A DNA stretch of 64,000 nt from positions 1-64,000 of the forward strand of contig JAUZSP010000001.1 of the NCBI GenBank assembly GCA_030949385.1, written 5' to 3'. Position numbers and translations under genes: made by a program. This document shows, piece by piece, positions 1 through 9,442 of this stretch. The notes under the pieces are model-generated. The model did not search any database and had not been told where the DNA came from. It saw only the letters and a program-made list of their open reading frames with translations. Source of the stretch: Gammaproteobacteria bacterium. GTDB lineage: Bacteria; Pseudomonadota; Gammaproteobacteria; JAUZRS01. Numbering within the stretch: position 1 is the stretch's first letter; every line of letters begins with the position of its first letter.

Positions 1-717
1 GAGAATCTACCGCTGTGGAAAGAGGAGGCCGAGGCGTTAATCGAGACCTTTAATCGCCATTTTGCCGAAGACGGTCTGCACCTGTGCTGTTTTGATGCTC
101 ACCGCTGGTACCTCTGTTTGCCAGAAACCCCAGACATTGTCTGTGCGGATCTGGATCAAGTGGTGGGGCGCAGCGTAGAGCCGTTTAATCCGACGGGGCG
201 TTGGGCGAGGCAGTGGAAAAGCTGGCTTACCGAAGCACAGATGCTCTTTTTTGAGCATCCGGTCAATGAGCGGCGTGAAGCGCGTGGGCAGCTGCCGGTC
301 AACAGCCTCTGGCTCTGGGGCGGGGATCGTTTGCCGGAAGGCAGTTTGGTTGAGCCGGTACAGCTGTTCGGTGAGCATGAACTGCTGCGCGGTTTGGCGG
401 CACACTTTGAACTGCCGCTCGCGTCTTTTTCGGCGACGACGATGCGCCCGCTTACGCCTGAAACAACACGGAACTCGGTGCTGCTGGACAACGAAGCCTA
501 TAGCCTGTTGATCAACGGTGATCTGCACGGCTGGCGGGAGGCGCTGCCAAAGCTGGAGGCGCACCTGCAACGGGCTGAAACGCTGCTGCGTGAGGGGGTG
601 TTTTCTGAGTTGGAACTGCTGCCACTGAACGGCCATGTGTATCGTTTGAACCGCTGGCGTTTGCGTCAGTTTTGGCGCAGGGGATCGTCTCTTGCTGCGC
701 ATTTTTTCCCGAGTTAG
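1..717 (+). CDS. RpfE-like protein (phosphoglycerate mutase-annotated family), 5' end outside window
   Basis: The reading frame is open from base 1 and ends with TAG at 715-717, so only the C-terminal ~238 residues are present. The text (for example 'VNSLWLWGGDRLPEG') resembles the RpfE-like family found beside recJ in Xanthomonas and other gammaproteobacteria, often annotated as a cofactor-independent phosphoglycerate mutase although activity is unproven. The context agrees: recJ, prfB and lysS lie beyond the island at 27-33 kb. The last 84 codons are repeated at 25619-25873. This left copy looks complete at its 3' end, but its final stop base (TAG instead of TAA) is supplied by island DNA. 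Family recognition is from sequence resemblance and synteny only. Confidence 0.7.
   Translation, partial: ENLPLWKEEAEALIETFNRHFAEDGLHLCCFDAHRWYLCLPETPDIVCADLDQVVGRSVEPFNPTGRWARQWKSWLTEAQMLFFEHPVNERREARGQLPVNSLWLWGGDRLPEGSLVEPVQLFGEHELLRGLAAHFELPLASFSATTMRPLTPETTRNSVLLDNEAYSLLINGDLHGWREALPKLEAHLQRAETLLREGVFSELELLPLNGHVYRLNRWRLRQFWRRGSSLAAHFFPS
462..716 (+). repeat. 255-bp direct repeat, left copy (island boundary)
   Basis: Bases 462-716 match 25619-25873 in the same orientation with one difference seen by eye (T501 against C25658). The repeat covers the 3' end of the rpfE-like gene up to the second base of its stop codon. Together the copies bracket the accessory island. It is far too long for a transposase target duplication. 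It fits integration by homology, or an element that carried the 3' end of its target gene. Confidence 0.95.
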
Positions 718-755
718 TTTGTTTTTTTGGTTTGTAATTTTCCCTTCTACTCTTA

Positions 756-2073
756 CAATACTTCGGACAGTTTTAAACCTGAATAGCCCCATACTCACTC
801 AGCTCATGGTAAACCGCCTCGACTTTTTGACAAGATCTCTCCAAACCTAACTTGTCAAAAAGTATTTTCATCAAATATTGATTGAATTTCTTGCGTCGCC
901 ACGAGGCAATCGAAATCACCGAAGGCTCAGGGTTGTTCTTGTCCTTACGGTCTTCCAGCTTCAATAAATTCAGTGCGGTGAACGAGGCATTAATATGAGT
1001 TTGAATGGCCTCTGGGCAACGCGCTTGGCAATCCATTAAACCCGTATGTTGCTTGGCTTCACGAAACAAAAATTCAATCTGAAAACGAGCGGTGTAATAT
1101 TCGACAATCTTTTCTGGAGCCAACTCCGAATCCGTAGAAAACAGCAGAGCCGAACGGACTTTTGTCTTCTGCTCCCATCGCAGCAGCACCACACGGATTT
1201 TCCGTTTGAAACAACACGAGTGAACCACGGCGCTGTAAATCGATACCCCCTTATCCATTACGCCACACGCATCAAAACGGGACAGCTCCGTTTGGAAATT
1301 GACTTTACCATCGTACGTTTTAGGACGTCCTTTGCCACCGTATTCGCCCTCAAAATACCAGCTTAGGTTGGCATCTGAACGCAGCTTTCCAATCAGGTGT
1401 AAGTCATCTGAACAGACCGCATCGACAAACTTCACCTTGCTGTAGTAGGCGTCTGCGGTAAGGTAGCGAATGCCTTGCGCTTGAAGATCACAGGCAAGGT
1501 CACAAACCTGTTTCGCGTAGCAGTCCACTCGGCTCTCACCCTCTTTCTGTTCCGAGTCCAACGTTTGGCGAGCCTCCAGCGCGTAAGCGGTTCGACTTTG
1601 AAGATCAATTCGGCAAACCAACGACAACTCCAATCCCACCATGGCTTGCCCCAAAGCGCCGTTGTAAAACCAACCCAACCCTGCTGTTTTCTGACCACTT
1701 TTTTTCATAAAGCTGGCATCAATGGCGGCAATTTGATCGTGCTTTTGTGGCAGCTCTTTTTGAAGTAGGCGTCTGTTGAATTGTGCAAAATCAAATGAAC
1801 GTCGAAACCAACGCGACAGACGTTTTTCATGCAACGAACTGTAACGACTCAAATTACGAAAAGTGGCTTTCCCTTGAAAAACCATCAATGCGGAAAACAG
1901 AGCTGAGAGAAAAAGACGTTGTGGTTTTTTAACACTGGACATGGAGAGTAAAACCGATTCTACTATGGATTCCACGGGCGGCCTTCTTTGATTGTCGTTT
2001 TTTGAGAACTCTATTTTCTCAGAATCCGCCTGTGGTTCCTATCTTTTTCTCTCTAAAACTGTCCGAAGTATTG
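756..2073 (-). mobile_element. IS4-family insertion sequence, complete
   Basis: Perfect 20-bp terminal inverted repeats lie at 756-775 and 2054-2073 (left end CAATACTTCGGACAGTTTTA). The single transposase gene fills the element, and its stop codon sits inside the left repeat. A 6-bp direct repeat CTCTTA flanks the element at 750-755 and 2074-2079, consistent with a target-site duplication, although IS4-family duplications are often longer. Intact ends and an open transposase suggest a recent, possibly active copy. Confidence 0.93.
773..1975 (-). CDS. IS4-family DDE transposase
   Basis: A 400-residue protein filling the IS at 756-2073. It carries the IS4-family YREK signature Y-x2-R-x3-E-x6-K in 'YYTARFQIEFLFREAK', which contains the catalytic Glu. 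Upstream segments 'AAIDASFMKKSG' and 'LTADAYYSKVKF' are the expected regions of the first and second catalytic Asp. The gene is uninterrupted, so the transposase could be functional. It belongs to the element and says nothing about the neighbouring defence operon beyond marking the locus as mobile. Confidence 0.93.
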   Translation of the reverse strand: MESIVESVLLSMSSVKKPQRLFLSALFSALMVFQGKATFRNLSRYSSLHEKRLSRWFRRSFDFAQFNRRLLQKELPQKHDQIAAIDASFMKKSGQKTAGLGWFYNGALGQAMVGLELSLVCRIDLQSRTAYALEARQTLDSEQKEGESRVDCYAKQVCDLACDLQAQGIRYLTADAYYSKVKFVDAVCSDDLHLIGKLRSDANLSWYFEGEYGGKGRPKTYDGKVNFQTELSRFDACGVMDKGVSIYSAVVHSCCFKRKIRVVLLRWEQKTKVRSALLFSTDSELAPEKIVEYYTARFQIEFLFREAKQHTGLMDCQARCPEAIQTHINASFTALNLLKLEDRKDKNNPEPSVISIASWRRKKFNQYLMKILFDKLGLERSCQKVEAVYHELSEYGAIQV

Positions 2074-2309
2074 CTCTTAGGTGTAATCAGTAATTTTTAA
2101 CTGATTTTACGCAGTTACTGCTTGGTAAAGCACGCTGGCTAAAGAGTCGTGGGCAGAACGCCAGTAAAAGCAAGAAAGAGCAAATCCCCCTCATTCCCCC
2201 TTTTTCAAAGCAGGAAGCCAAAGCACTTATTTCATAGCAAGCTTCAAATAACACCATCTGATTTCCCCGCATCAATGAAAGTGTGCATAGGGGAGATTTA
2301 TTTTTTTCT

Positions 2310-2385
2310 CGTCGTTCCCGAGAAGGCGGGAATCCATAGGGACTGTCATTGCTTCATGTGGATTCTCGCCTGCGCGAGAATGACG
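2310..2385. repeat. REP/BIME-like inverted repeat (two hairpins)
   Basis: Bases 2310-2336 and 2359-2385 are inverted copies matching at about 22 of 27 positions. Each arm forms its own small hairpin: TTCCCG/CGGGAA in the left arm and TTCTCG/CGAGAA in the right. This is the layout of REP-pair or small palindromic intergenic repeats that are dispersed in many proteobacterial genomes. Only one copy was noticed in this window, so dispersal is inferred. Confidence 0.75.
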
Positions 2386-2444
2386 TGGGTTGAGGTTCTC
2401 TTCGTTTCTTACCCACCCACTACATAGCATCATAATTTAAGATT

Positions 2445-2474
2445 TTAAAGTCTCCATCATGTTCTTATTATAAT
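2445..2474 (+). promoter_or_regulatory. Possible sigma70-type promoter for the defence operon
   Basis: A perfect -10 hexamer TATAAT lies at 2469-2474 with a weak -35 (TTAAAG, 2445-2450) 18 bp upstream, 118 bp before the first gene. A small dyad (CTAAT/ATTAG) lies immediately downstream and could be an operator. In such an AT-rich stretch a TATAAT may occur by chance. Confidence 0.35.
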
Positions 2475-2592
2475 GCTAATAAATATTAGGATTTTTTCTT
2501 GTATATATGTCGGTTTTACATTACTCTTGCTCCCATTGAGTTTGATGGTTATGCGTTAAATAGCTGAAGAATTGTAAGAAAGGAAATTTATT

Positions 2593-3303
2593 ATGTTCGA
2601 TCCATCTAGTTTTACCACCCCAAAAGCGAAACCACTTCCTGTTGTTCTTCTTTTGGATGTAAGCTCCAGCATGTCTGGGGAAAAGATAGATAACTTAAAC
2701 AATGCCGTTAAAGAAATGCTAGCTACTTTAGCGCAAGAAGAAAAAATGGAAACAGAAATCCTTATATCAGTCATTACTTTTGGCAGAGAGGTTGAGCTGC
2801 ATACGCCATTTACAAAGGCATCAAATATAAAATGGTGTGACCTCGAAGTAAGTGGAGCAACTCCAATGGGAAAGGCACTAGAAATGGCTAAAGCTATGAT
2901 TGAGGATAAAAAAATAACACCCTCAAGAGCGTATCGTCCAACAATAGTACTTGTCTCAGATGGACAGCCTAATGATAGTTGGGAGAGTCCACTTGATGGC
3001 TTTGTTAGAGAAGGACGTTCTTCTAAATGTGACCGTATGGCAATGGCTATAGGACGCGATGCCGATGAAGCGATATTAAAGCGTTTTATCGAAGGTACAC
3101 CTCATGAGCTATTTACTGCTGAAGGTGCAGGGCAACTTCATGAGTTTTTTCAGAGAGTAACTATGTCAGTCACCATGCGAACTCAGTCTAAGAACCCAAA
3201 TGAAGTGCCTGCATCTCTATCAATGGATAGAGATTCTACTAATACTAAAACTGAAAATATTCATTCTTCATCGGTAGAAGATCAGGATGAAGGGTACTGG
3301 TAA
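2593..3303 (+). CDS. TerY-like von Willebrand factor A domain protein (first vWA)
   Basis: A 236-residue soluble protein made almost wholly of one vWA domain. The MIDAS metal site is complete: 'DVSSSMS' gives D22-x-S24-x-S26, 'GATPMGKAL' gives T90 and 'VSDGQPND' gives D123. The form resembles the TerY family (COG4245). A purine-rich ribosome site (AAGAAAGGAAA) precedes ATG 2593. The stop overlaps the next start (TAATG at 3301-3305), so it is the first gene of the long operon. vWA proteins of this type act as metal-dependent assembly scaffolds; the partner is probably one of the AAA+ ATPases or the nuclease-like protein downstream. The C-terminal ~50 residues are low-complexity and acidic. Confidence 0.85.
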   Translation: MFDPSSFTTPKAKPLPVVLLLDVSSSMSGEKIDNLNNAVKEMLATLAQEEKMETEILISVITFGREVELHTPFTKASNIKWCDLEVSGATPMGKALEMAKAMIEDKKITPSRAYRPTIVLVSDGQPNDSWESPLDGFVREGRSSKCDRMAMAIGRDADEAILKRFIEGTPHELFTAEGAGQLHEFFQRVTMSVTMRTQSKNPNEVPASLSMDRDSTNTKTENIHSSSVEDQDEGYW

Positions 3304-4878
3304 TGTCTAAGGAAGAAAATGTTCAAGGCAATGGCTTAGTCGAAGTCATCCTTCGTGCAAATGAAAACCCAAAGCAGTCATCAGAGCAGTTATCTAAACA
3401 GCTTTTTTTATCTAATAAGGATCAAGTTAATATAAGAACAACATTTTCTAGTTTTATGCGTTCATATAAAACTAAATCAGTAGATTTAACGGATGCTAAA
3501 TGGTTGGCAAATGAGTTTAGTAAATACCCAAAGCTTTGGCTAACTGAGCATGAGCGAGAGCAGGATGCGAATACAATAATAGGGAGTATTGACAATTTTG
3601 AAACGGCGAAAAATGAACTTAATAATTATTATGACCGAGGTCTGAGTCGTGATAACTGGCTAAAAGATAAGATTGAAATATCTTCAAAAGCTAATGGGGT
3701 AAATGACTTTAATCAATATGCTAGTACTATTGACACAGCTCTTGATCAAGCAAATAGGAATAATGTCGATGTTATTTATAATAAAAATGGTCAAATAAGT
3801 CTAAATCCTAACCTTGATGGATTTATTGCAGAACATCACCACGCAAATACATTTAATATTGATGCCGCAGCCAGGGGTAGTGAATATCGTGCAGAAGTAT
3901 TAGAGCCAAAACTTGGGGGTTCTTTTGGCAAGAATACGGTTGATGTTGTTATCAAAGATGGCGAAGGGAGGATTATAAGAAAATATCAATCAAAATATGG
4001 AGCCGATGCAAAAAGTACAGAAAAAGCACTAGAGAAAGGAGATTATCGTGGTCAGCGTAAACTTGTGCCTAGGGATCAAGGTAAAGATATAGATAACAGC
4101 ACTGAGACCATTGAAGTTGATGGTGTGTCTTCTGAACCATTATCAAAAAAAGAAGCAAAGGAATTTCAAAGGAAAGCTCAGGAAGATGCACTAGCTAAAA
4201 AATATGATTGGAATGAAACAAGTCATGTTGATATCAGTAAACATATTGGTAAACAAGCAGGTATGGCTGCGGCACTCTCAGTAGGATTTCAAGGCGTAAG
4301 AATATTAGGTAGGCGTATTTGGAATGGTATTACAGGAAAAGAGAATAAAGCTGTTGGAGAAGACGTACAAGAATTTGTAGAAAGCGCCATAAAATCTGGC
4401 GCATCAGTCGGCTTAACGGTTGCCGCAACTGGGGCTGTAACTGTTGCCATTAAAAGTGGTTGGTTGGGTCAAGATTTAAAAAAATACACCTGTTGGACGT
4501 ATTGCCAATGGAGTAATGGTCGGCATCGAGAACTTGAAAACCTTGTATAGGTTTGGCAAAGGTGAAATAACAGGTACAGAAGCATTAGATCAAGCAGGTA
4601 ATACCACATGCAGTATGCTAGGAGGCATCATGGGTGGGACTGAAGGTGCATCAATAGGAGCCAGTATAGGTACAGTATTTGGGCCTGTTGGTACTGTGAT
4701 TGGAGGTGTTGCGGGGGGGGTGATCGGGGGCATAGCAGGCAGTACTATTGGTGAGGCTATTTATGAAGGAGGAAAAAAAATAGTTTCGACTGTTGTGAGT
4801 ACAGTCAAGTCTTTAGCTTCGAGTGTTTCTAGTATGGCTTCTTCAGCTTGGAATGCCTTTACAGGGCTATTCTCATGA
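3303..4878 (+). CDS. Predicted QxK-type nuclease domain with C-terminal glycine-zipper segment (frameshifted)
   Basis: Two open frames form one protein: 3303-4550, then the +1 frame ending at 4878. Dropping one A from the run at 4478-4484 joins them smoothly as 'GQDLKNTPVGRIANG'. The N-terminal ~160 residues are helical and unrecognised. Residues ~175-232 look like a restriction-type nuclease core: E177 within 'AEHHHANTF', D214 in 'TVDVVIKDG' and Q229-S-K231 in 'RKYQSKYG', a D-x14-QxK spacing. The C-terminal ~200 residues hold two Gly/Ala-rich hydrophobic segments, the second a glycine zipper around 4613-4760, suggesting membrane insertion or oligomerisation. Its place next to a vWA gene suggests an effector. 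No named family was recognised; the nuclease call is motif-level inference. Confidence 0.6.
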
Positions 4879-7588
4879 ATATAAAAAAATTCAATTATTG
4901 ATCGCATATATTCTGGTATTGCTGGTATTTGTATACAGACTGCTGAGGAGTTTCGGGCTGATGATGTTGTGGCTGAAGTCGCAGATAAATTAAAGTTTGA
5001 AATAAGAGAGTGGAATCTTGGGCATGGCTGGGTAGATTTTAAAAATAAACGTCCGCAAAGCAATGCAGGCATAGATATAAACTTCTGTCAGAATATTTCA
5101 GAATTGCTTGACCTTAATTTGAATAACACACTAATTGTATTGAAAAATATAGATTTTGTTTTAAAAGACGATGCAGCTATTGCTAGGTTACAACAGCTAT
5201 TGAACCGTATTACAAAACACTACCCTGAAAAATCTTGTATATTACTTATTGGTGCGAATATAAAAATACCTGATACTATCAATTCAATGGTTTCAATAGT
5301 CGATTTAAATACTCCATCAGCAGGTGAAATAAATGAGATAATTAAAGCCTTCTGCAAAAAAGAACAGGTAACTATATCAAGCCAGATACTATCTAGGCTT
5401 TCGATAATTTGCTCTGGTATGAGTGAAATAACAATGATTCAATCCCTAAAAAAAGCGACTCTGGGAAATAAAAAACGACTGACTGATAATGTTTTTGATG
5501 TGATGTTGCATGAAAAGGAACAATCAATAAAAAAAAAGCGGAATTTTAGAGTTTCTACCGCTCAACGATAGCATTGAAGAAATTGGTGGTCTTGAAAATC
5601 TGAAGGTCTGGTTAAAACGAAAAGAAAGAGTCATCAATGACCTAGATAGAGCAAAGGCATTTGGTATATCGCCCCCTAAAGGCGTACTGATCGCAGGAAT
5701 GCCTGGTTGTGGAAAATCCTTAACAGCAAAAGCCACGGGAAGCTTATTCCAATTACCTCTAGTGAAGCTTGATATCGGCTCATTGCTTGGAAAATATGTG
5801 GGGGAAAGTGAAGCCAATATGAAAAAAGCATTACGCATGGCTGAACAAGTTAGTCCCTGTGTATTATGGATTGATGAAATTGAAAAAGCATTTTCTGGGG
5901 TTGCAGGTAGTTCAGGTGGAGGCTCTGAAGTCACCACGCGGTTATTTGGTTTATTTTTATCTTGGATGCAAGAAAAGCCCAGCGCCGTTTTTGTTATAGC
6001 AACAGCAAATAATGTGAGTGTGCTGCCCCCAGAGTTATTAAGAAAAGGCCGTTTTGATGAGATTTTCTATGTCGATTTTCCAAATATGTCAGAACGACAA
6101 AAGATTTTAGAAATTCATCTAAAAGATAAACGAACAAGCAAGATTAATTATGAGCAGTTAGCAGAAAAAACAGAGGGTTATACAGGGTCTGATATTGAAG
6201 GGCTCATTAATGATTCACTTGAAAAAACCTTTGTTCAAGGTGGTAACGTATTGTCAAATGAAGATATTATTACTGTATTAAGTACGATTACTCCATTAAA
6301 AGAAAGCTTAAAAGACAGTATTGAAGAGTTTGAAAAAACATTTGAAAACTTTAAATTAAAACCCGCTTCATTTGATAAAGGTGAGCATCAACAGCTACTG
6401 AAAGATTCGAAAAGTAGAGATCCTGTGACAAGAGAAATGGTTGCTGATAATGAAAATTGTCCTGTAGGTATTCTAGAAAAATTGATAGATGACAGTGATG
6501 CTAATGTAAAGAAAGCAGTCATAAAAAACCCAAACTGTCCGTCTTATCTGCTCGAAAATATAATGCAAAGCCATCATCCTCAGATCAATTGGAGTGAGTC
6601 TTTTACTTGGTCTGATAATTCAAATCTGGTTGATACTGAATTATTTGAATTAGCTCTGAATCATCCAGGTTTAAAGGAAGAGTTTATAGAGAACTTGTAT
6701 GCAGACAATAAAGTTAGTGACGAACAGCTTATAGAGATAGTACAAAAAAGAAAAAACTTAAAGATTCTTCTAAAGCTCTTTGATGGTGTGCTTGCTAAAT
6801 CTCCTTCAAATATAAATAAAGGGGTGGTGCGTACTATCCATATAACACAAAAATCTATTATTTCAAAAAGACAAAAGATCATTAGTATAGATGATGAAAC
6901 TGGTGAGAACAGAGAGATTACTTTTCCTTATGACGGTTTAGTAAAGGACGTAATAGTATTAGAAGGTGATGAAATTAGTGCAGGTCAGAATCTTGTAAAA
7001 ATATTAGTTCCTAAAAAAAAGTTTAAAAGGAAAAAAATCGTGAAAAAATACTTACTAACTTGGTATGGAATAACCGATTTAAGAGCTTCTTTAGGTATTG
7101 AAAAAAGTAATGGGCCGATATTAAGTGCTTTGTTAGAGGAACAATATTCCGATGTTGTCGTGCTAGCCTATAGTAACTCTGAAAAAGATAAAGGTGTATC
7201 AGAAAGTGAATTTTTACAAGAATTAAAAGCAATAGACACTAAAGGTTATCAGGGTTCCTGGGATTTTATTAATAAATATTCTAATACTGAGTTTGCCCAT
7301 AATCATTTTGAATGTTGGTTAAAAGATAAGCTTAAAAATGAAGGGCAACAAATAAAAATAAATCTTAATCAGGTTTTCTTAAAACATTTAAATGATACTG
7401 AGTCAATCTATGAGGCAGCTATTAAGTCACTTGATTCCATATCAGGCCAAAAAAATGAAAAATTAGTGACACTGTATTTAAGTCCAGGTACACCTGTTAT
7501 GGCATTTGTATGGGCTTTTACTGCATTGAGTCACCCTGAGATCAAAAAAAAGAATGATTGCCTCACCTCATCCAAACAAACCACCTAA
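4875..7588 (+). CDS. Ycf46-type AAA+ ATPase with LRV, biotinyl/lipoyl-like and RtcR/CARF-like regions (frameshifted)
   Basis: The start is inferred at ATG 4875, overlapping the previous stop (ATGA). Two +1 breaks at A-runs (4883-4889, 5529-5537) split it; without one A in each, the frame runs through. The N-terminal ~230 residues match the Ycf46 N-domain pattern. The AAA+ core has Walker A 'GMPGCGKS' (~5697), Walker B 'LWIDEIEKAF' (~5866) and sensor/Arg-finger region 'LLRKGRFDEIF'. Then come an LRV-like repeat ('NENCPVGILEKLIDD', 'NPNCPSYLLENI', ~6440-6560), a barrel-sandwich segment ('FPYDGLVKDVIVLEGDEI', ~6925-7010), and from ~7040 a Rossmann-like CARF region with 'LSPGTPVM'. Ycf46 proteins are ATPases of unclear role. 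The domain mix is unusual. A further A-run at 7544-7551 could fuse it to the next gene. Confidence 0.75.
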
Positions 7589-8864
7589 AGTAATTTCTTT
7601 GCCTAATGACTGGCTGGAGTGGCATGGAAAACAACTTAATATAGATACATCTAACAGTACAAAATACGATGTTATATTTCATTTGTTTGGTGAACAAAGA
7701 ATGCCAAGCCTGTTGGGTGTTTTACAATTTACAAGCAAAGTTCATGTGTTTGTAAATTCAAAAAAATATCCAGCCGAGGTAATGAAACAATTTATTACCG
7801 ATGGGGGATTTTATGAAATACCTGTTGATCCCTTTGATCCTGAAAGTGTTAGGACTAGTATTTTAAGAAAAATTGAAGAACTTCCTGAAAATGTACGTAT
7901 AGGGTTTAATTTAACTGGCGGCACAAAGTTGATGTACGCAGGGGCATTAAATGCTTGCAGAAATGTTAACGCAACCCCTTTTTACTTTGACAGTGAAAAT
8001 AACAAGGTTATTTTTCTTAATGATTTTAAAATAGAAAGCATAAAACCTATTGATTCAGTAGAAACATTTATAAAGCTAAATGGTGATGATCTAATTATTA
8101 CGAAGAATGGATCCTGGGAGGATATCTCTAATATCAATCATCCTAAGAGAAGAAGTTTAACACTAAAGCTATGGCAATATCGATCAAGGGTCGCAAAGCT
8201 ATACAGAGAACTTTGCAATTATAATGATGAGAAGAATTTAAAGACTTTTGATATAAAAAATAATAGTGCTGGAATATCTTTATCACTGAAGGGAAATAAG
8301 CAAGCTGAAATAATTTTTACTGACAGGAAAGGGGAAGACTTAAGATTTACTTTTGATGAATGGCATGATTTTGCTATATATATATCTGGTGGATGGTTGG
8401 AAGAATACACCTATATGCTATTGGAACCCTTCGTATCGTCAGGTCATATTAAAGATATACGTATAGGATTAGAAGTATCGTTCAAAGAAAAAAAGAAACC
8501 TATTACACAAGGGGGTAACAGTATAAGTGATCAATTAAGTAGTCTGTTAAGTGATCAAAAGGAGTTTCAAAATACATTAACTGATACTTACCAAGAACTA
8601 GATATTGTTTTTACGGATGGTAAAAAACTTTTCATTATTGAATGTAAAGCAGGGAATACAAAAAGTGATCATATTATGAAACTTGATAATATTGTCAGAT
8701 ATTTTGGAGGTATTCAAGGCAAAGGGGTTCTAGCTTCTTGTTTTATGCCTAATAGCAATGTAGTTAAAAAGAAAATTGCAGATGCTATGAATCTAGATTC
8801 TGTGGCAGGTCGTGATTTTTCTCATCAACTAGAGTCGTATATCAAACGGATAACTAGAAGATGA
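7554..8864 (+). CDS. Card1/Can2-like CARF-nuclease (DUF1887-like)
   Basis: 436 residues. The N-terminal CARF domain has the ligand-loop signature 'NLTGGTKLM' (T121-K125). The C-terminal PD-(D/E)XK nuclease has the usual 'GGWLEEY' helix (E283/E284) and catalytic D350 in 'YQELDIVF' with E363-x-K365 in 'FIIECKAG'. Card1 and Can2 are type III CRISPR ancillary nucleases activated by cyclic tetra-adenylate; here no cas genes are near. The ATG at 7554 lies 34 bp before the upstream stop. Removing one A from the 8-A run at 7544-7551 would instead join the two frames, giving a natural CARF-like continuation ('HPEIKKRMIASP'). So this may be the C-terminal half of a large fusion. It ends by ATGA overlap with the next gene. 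Confidence 0.87.
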   Translation: MIASPHPNKPPKVISLPNDWLEWHGKQLNIDTSNSTKYDVIFHLFGEQRMPSLLGVLQFTSKVHVFVNSKKYPAEVMKQFITDGGFYEIPVDPFDPESVRTSILRKIEELPENVRIGFNLTGGTKLMYAGALNACRNVNATPFYFDSENNKVIFLNDFKIESIKPIDSVETFIKLNGDDLIITKNGSWEDISNINHPKRRSLTLKLWQYRSRVAKLYRELCNYNDEKNLKTFDIKNNSAGISLSLKGNKQAEIIFTDRKGEDLRFTFDEWHDFAIYISGGWLEEYTYMLLEPFVSSGHIKDIRIGLEVSFKEKKKPITQGGNSISDQLSSLLSDQKEFQNTLTDTYQELDIVFTDGKKLFIIECKAGNTKSDHIMKLDNIVRYFGGIQGKGVLASCFMPNSNVVKKKIADAMNLDSVAGRDFSHQLESYIKRITRR

Positions 8865-9442
8865 ATAAAGTGCTTTATGTCTTTATAGATTCTTCAGGAA
8901 GTATGGCTGAAATGGGTAAAATTCTTCTGCAAAGAAACCTGTGTCGCTTTATCTCTCAGCTTCCTAGTATTAATAATAAATATTTGAAGCTTGATATAGA
9001 TTTTTATAATTGGAATTCATCTATAACCGCATTTAATCTTCAATCCAATGGTGATATTCCAGAAATCATCCCTCAGGAAACTGTCGATTTAAACACTTTA
9101 GCTAGCTTTTTATACGACCTATCAACAAAAGATCAACAGAAAGATATATATGTACTGCTGTTAACTGATGGTGGCTTTGAAAGTGGTTCTATTTCAAAGT
9201 TTAACCGTAAGGTCAATAAGTTCTCTAATTTGAAACTACAAGTTGTGGCTGTTGGAGCAGATGCAAATATTTTTAACTTAGAAAAAATATTACCTAATCA
9301 AAAAGTCTATTTAGCAGAAGATATTTCAGGAGCTGTTTATTCACTCATTTTTGATCACTCTAATGATGGTGTAGCTCCTGTATCTATTCATGATTTGAAG
9401 ACTTCTAAAACAGAAGTTGTTGAGGATGATTGGGATGCATGA
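8861..9442 (+). CDS. von Willebrand factor A domain protein of a TerY-P triad (second vWA)
   Basis: 193 residues, a compact vWA domain starting at the N-terminus. The MIDAS motif is D10-x-S12-x-S14 in 'FIDSSGSM', and D103 lies in 'LLLTDGGF'. The start overlaps the upstream stop (ATGA at 8861-8864) and the stop overlaps the phosphatase start. vWA, PP2C phosphatase and kinase in this order is the TerY-P triad described by comparative genomics as a phosphorylation switch tied to stress-response and DNA-processing genes. This vWA is divergent from the one at 2593, so the operon has two separate vWA modules. Confidence 0.88.
   Translation: MNKVLYVFIDSSGSMAEMGKILLQRNLCRFISQLPSINNKYLKLDIDFYNWNSSITAFNLQSNGDIPEIIPQETVDLNTLASFLYDLSTKDQQKDIYVLLLTDGGFESGSISKFNRKVNKFSNLKLQVVAVGADANIFNLEKILPNQKVYLAEDISGAVYSLIFDHSNDGVAPVSIHDLKTSKTEVVEDDWDA

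Larger units (their letters stand above)
2074..2592. other. Intergenic region upstream of the large operon
   Basis: About 520 bp without a convincing gene; the short open frames here have no ribosome site or recognisable product. The first half carries purine/pyrimidine-rich runs such as CCCCCTCATTCCCCC near 2185 and the REP-like hairpin pair at 2310-2385. The last ~190 bp are very AT-rich, include a TATAAT at 2469-2474, and lead into the start of the operon at 2593. Confidence 0.7.

Noticed and set aside
4516-4878. Separate small glycine-rich membrane protein starting at 4516
   Set aside because: The same frame extends upstream of that ATG with sequence that joins the preceding protein after a single A is removed, so a split gene is more likely than an independent one.
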